A stretch of DNA of 31,911 bases, from positions 1 through 31,911 of the forward strand of contig CAUBWJ010000024.1 in NCBI GenBank assembly GCA_958439725.1. Direction: 5' to 3'. The notes below the pieces were generated by a model. It did no database searches and was not told the DNA's origin. It saw only the letters and a list, made by a program, of their open reading frames with translations. Source of the stretch: an uncultured Muribaculaceae bacterium. GTDB taxonomy: Bacteria; Bacteroidota; Bacteroidia; Bacteroidales; Muribaculaceae. The position numbers and the translations under genes are program-made. This document shows positions 31,868-31,911 of this stretch, in pieces (positions within the stretch are counted from its first letter, which is position 1; each line of letters starts with the position of its first letter).

Positions 31868-31911
31868 CATAAAAACAGCGAGAATTCTACACCGGCAGAA
31901 TAAAACAAGGC

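Noticed and set aside
1..31911. Mobile elements, prophage, CRISPR arrays, tRNA or rRNA genes
   Set aside because: No transposase, integrase, recombinase, long terminal repeats, spaced direct repeats or cloverleaf-like segments were seen on reading both strands. A tRNAscan and CRISPR search would settle it.

Overview
The window reads as a stretch of core chromosome from a Bacteroidales bacterium, most likely a gut Muribaculaceae-type organism of moderate GC. Four things point there. Families largely confined to the phylum are present: DUF4293, DUF4923, GSCFA, DUF2027-Smr, a MurF-alanine racemase fusion, tricorn-type S41 protease and PorE-like OmpA lipoprotein. Promoters repeatedly match the Bacteroidetes TTTG / TAnnTTTG pattern. 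Most starts lack a clear Shine-Dalgarno. The signal-peptide lipoproteins are of Bacteroidetes type. The family-level assignment is inference from general resemblance. I see no rRNA, tRNA, CRISPR array, prophage, integrase or insertion sequence.

Layout. 1-1800 (minus): rplS (L19) with its promoter, structured leader and terminator, then a barrel-less TonB-plug-like exported protein. 1801-4943 (plus): a long AT-rich intergenic stretch, then clpB and its terminator. 5041-5637: an unknown lipoprotein. 5679-7271 (minus): acpP-fabF, fatty acid synthesis. 7564-8412 (plus): a DUF3298-type lipoprotein. 8507-10368 (minus): a small outer-membrane barrel protein followed by trpS. 10631-13105 (plus): a tight operon of a YitT-family membrane protein, a degenerate Rossmann/SDR-like protein and an ADP-ribosylglycohydrolase. 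13187-19220 (minus): a tight operon of a LicD-family protein, a tricorn-like periplasmic protease, a DUF2027-Smr protein and an EFR1-type flavodoxin/ferredoxin.

19449-20057 (plus): a HAD phosphatase. 20153-23488 (plus): aspS, the Nif3-like metalloprotein and a C4 zinc-ribbon coiled-coil protein. 23584-25073 (plus): a DUF4923 protein and a GT2 glycosyltransferase. 25068-25835 (minus): surE. 25897-26352 (plus): a DUF4293 membrane protein. 26367-31819 (minus): a three-gene operon of PorE-like lipoprotein, GSCFA protein and the MurF-alanine racemase fusion, which links envelope anchoring to peptidoglycan precursor supply.

Most of the window is housekeeping and envelope biology. I found no clear undescribed multi-gene system. 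The points most worth a second look are the symmetric leader hairpin before rplS, a recurrent TTTTGACAC-bearing terminator family, the hairpin just in front of the DUF4923 start, the plug-only TonB-like protein, the YitT / SDR-like / ADP-ribosyl-hydrolase operon, and two convergent gene pairs with no terminator space, one of which shares a palindromic double stop codon.
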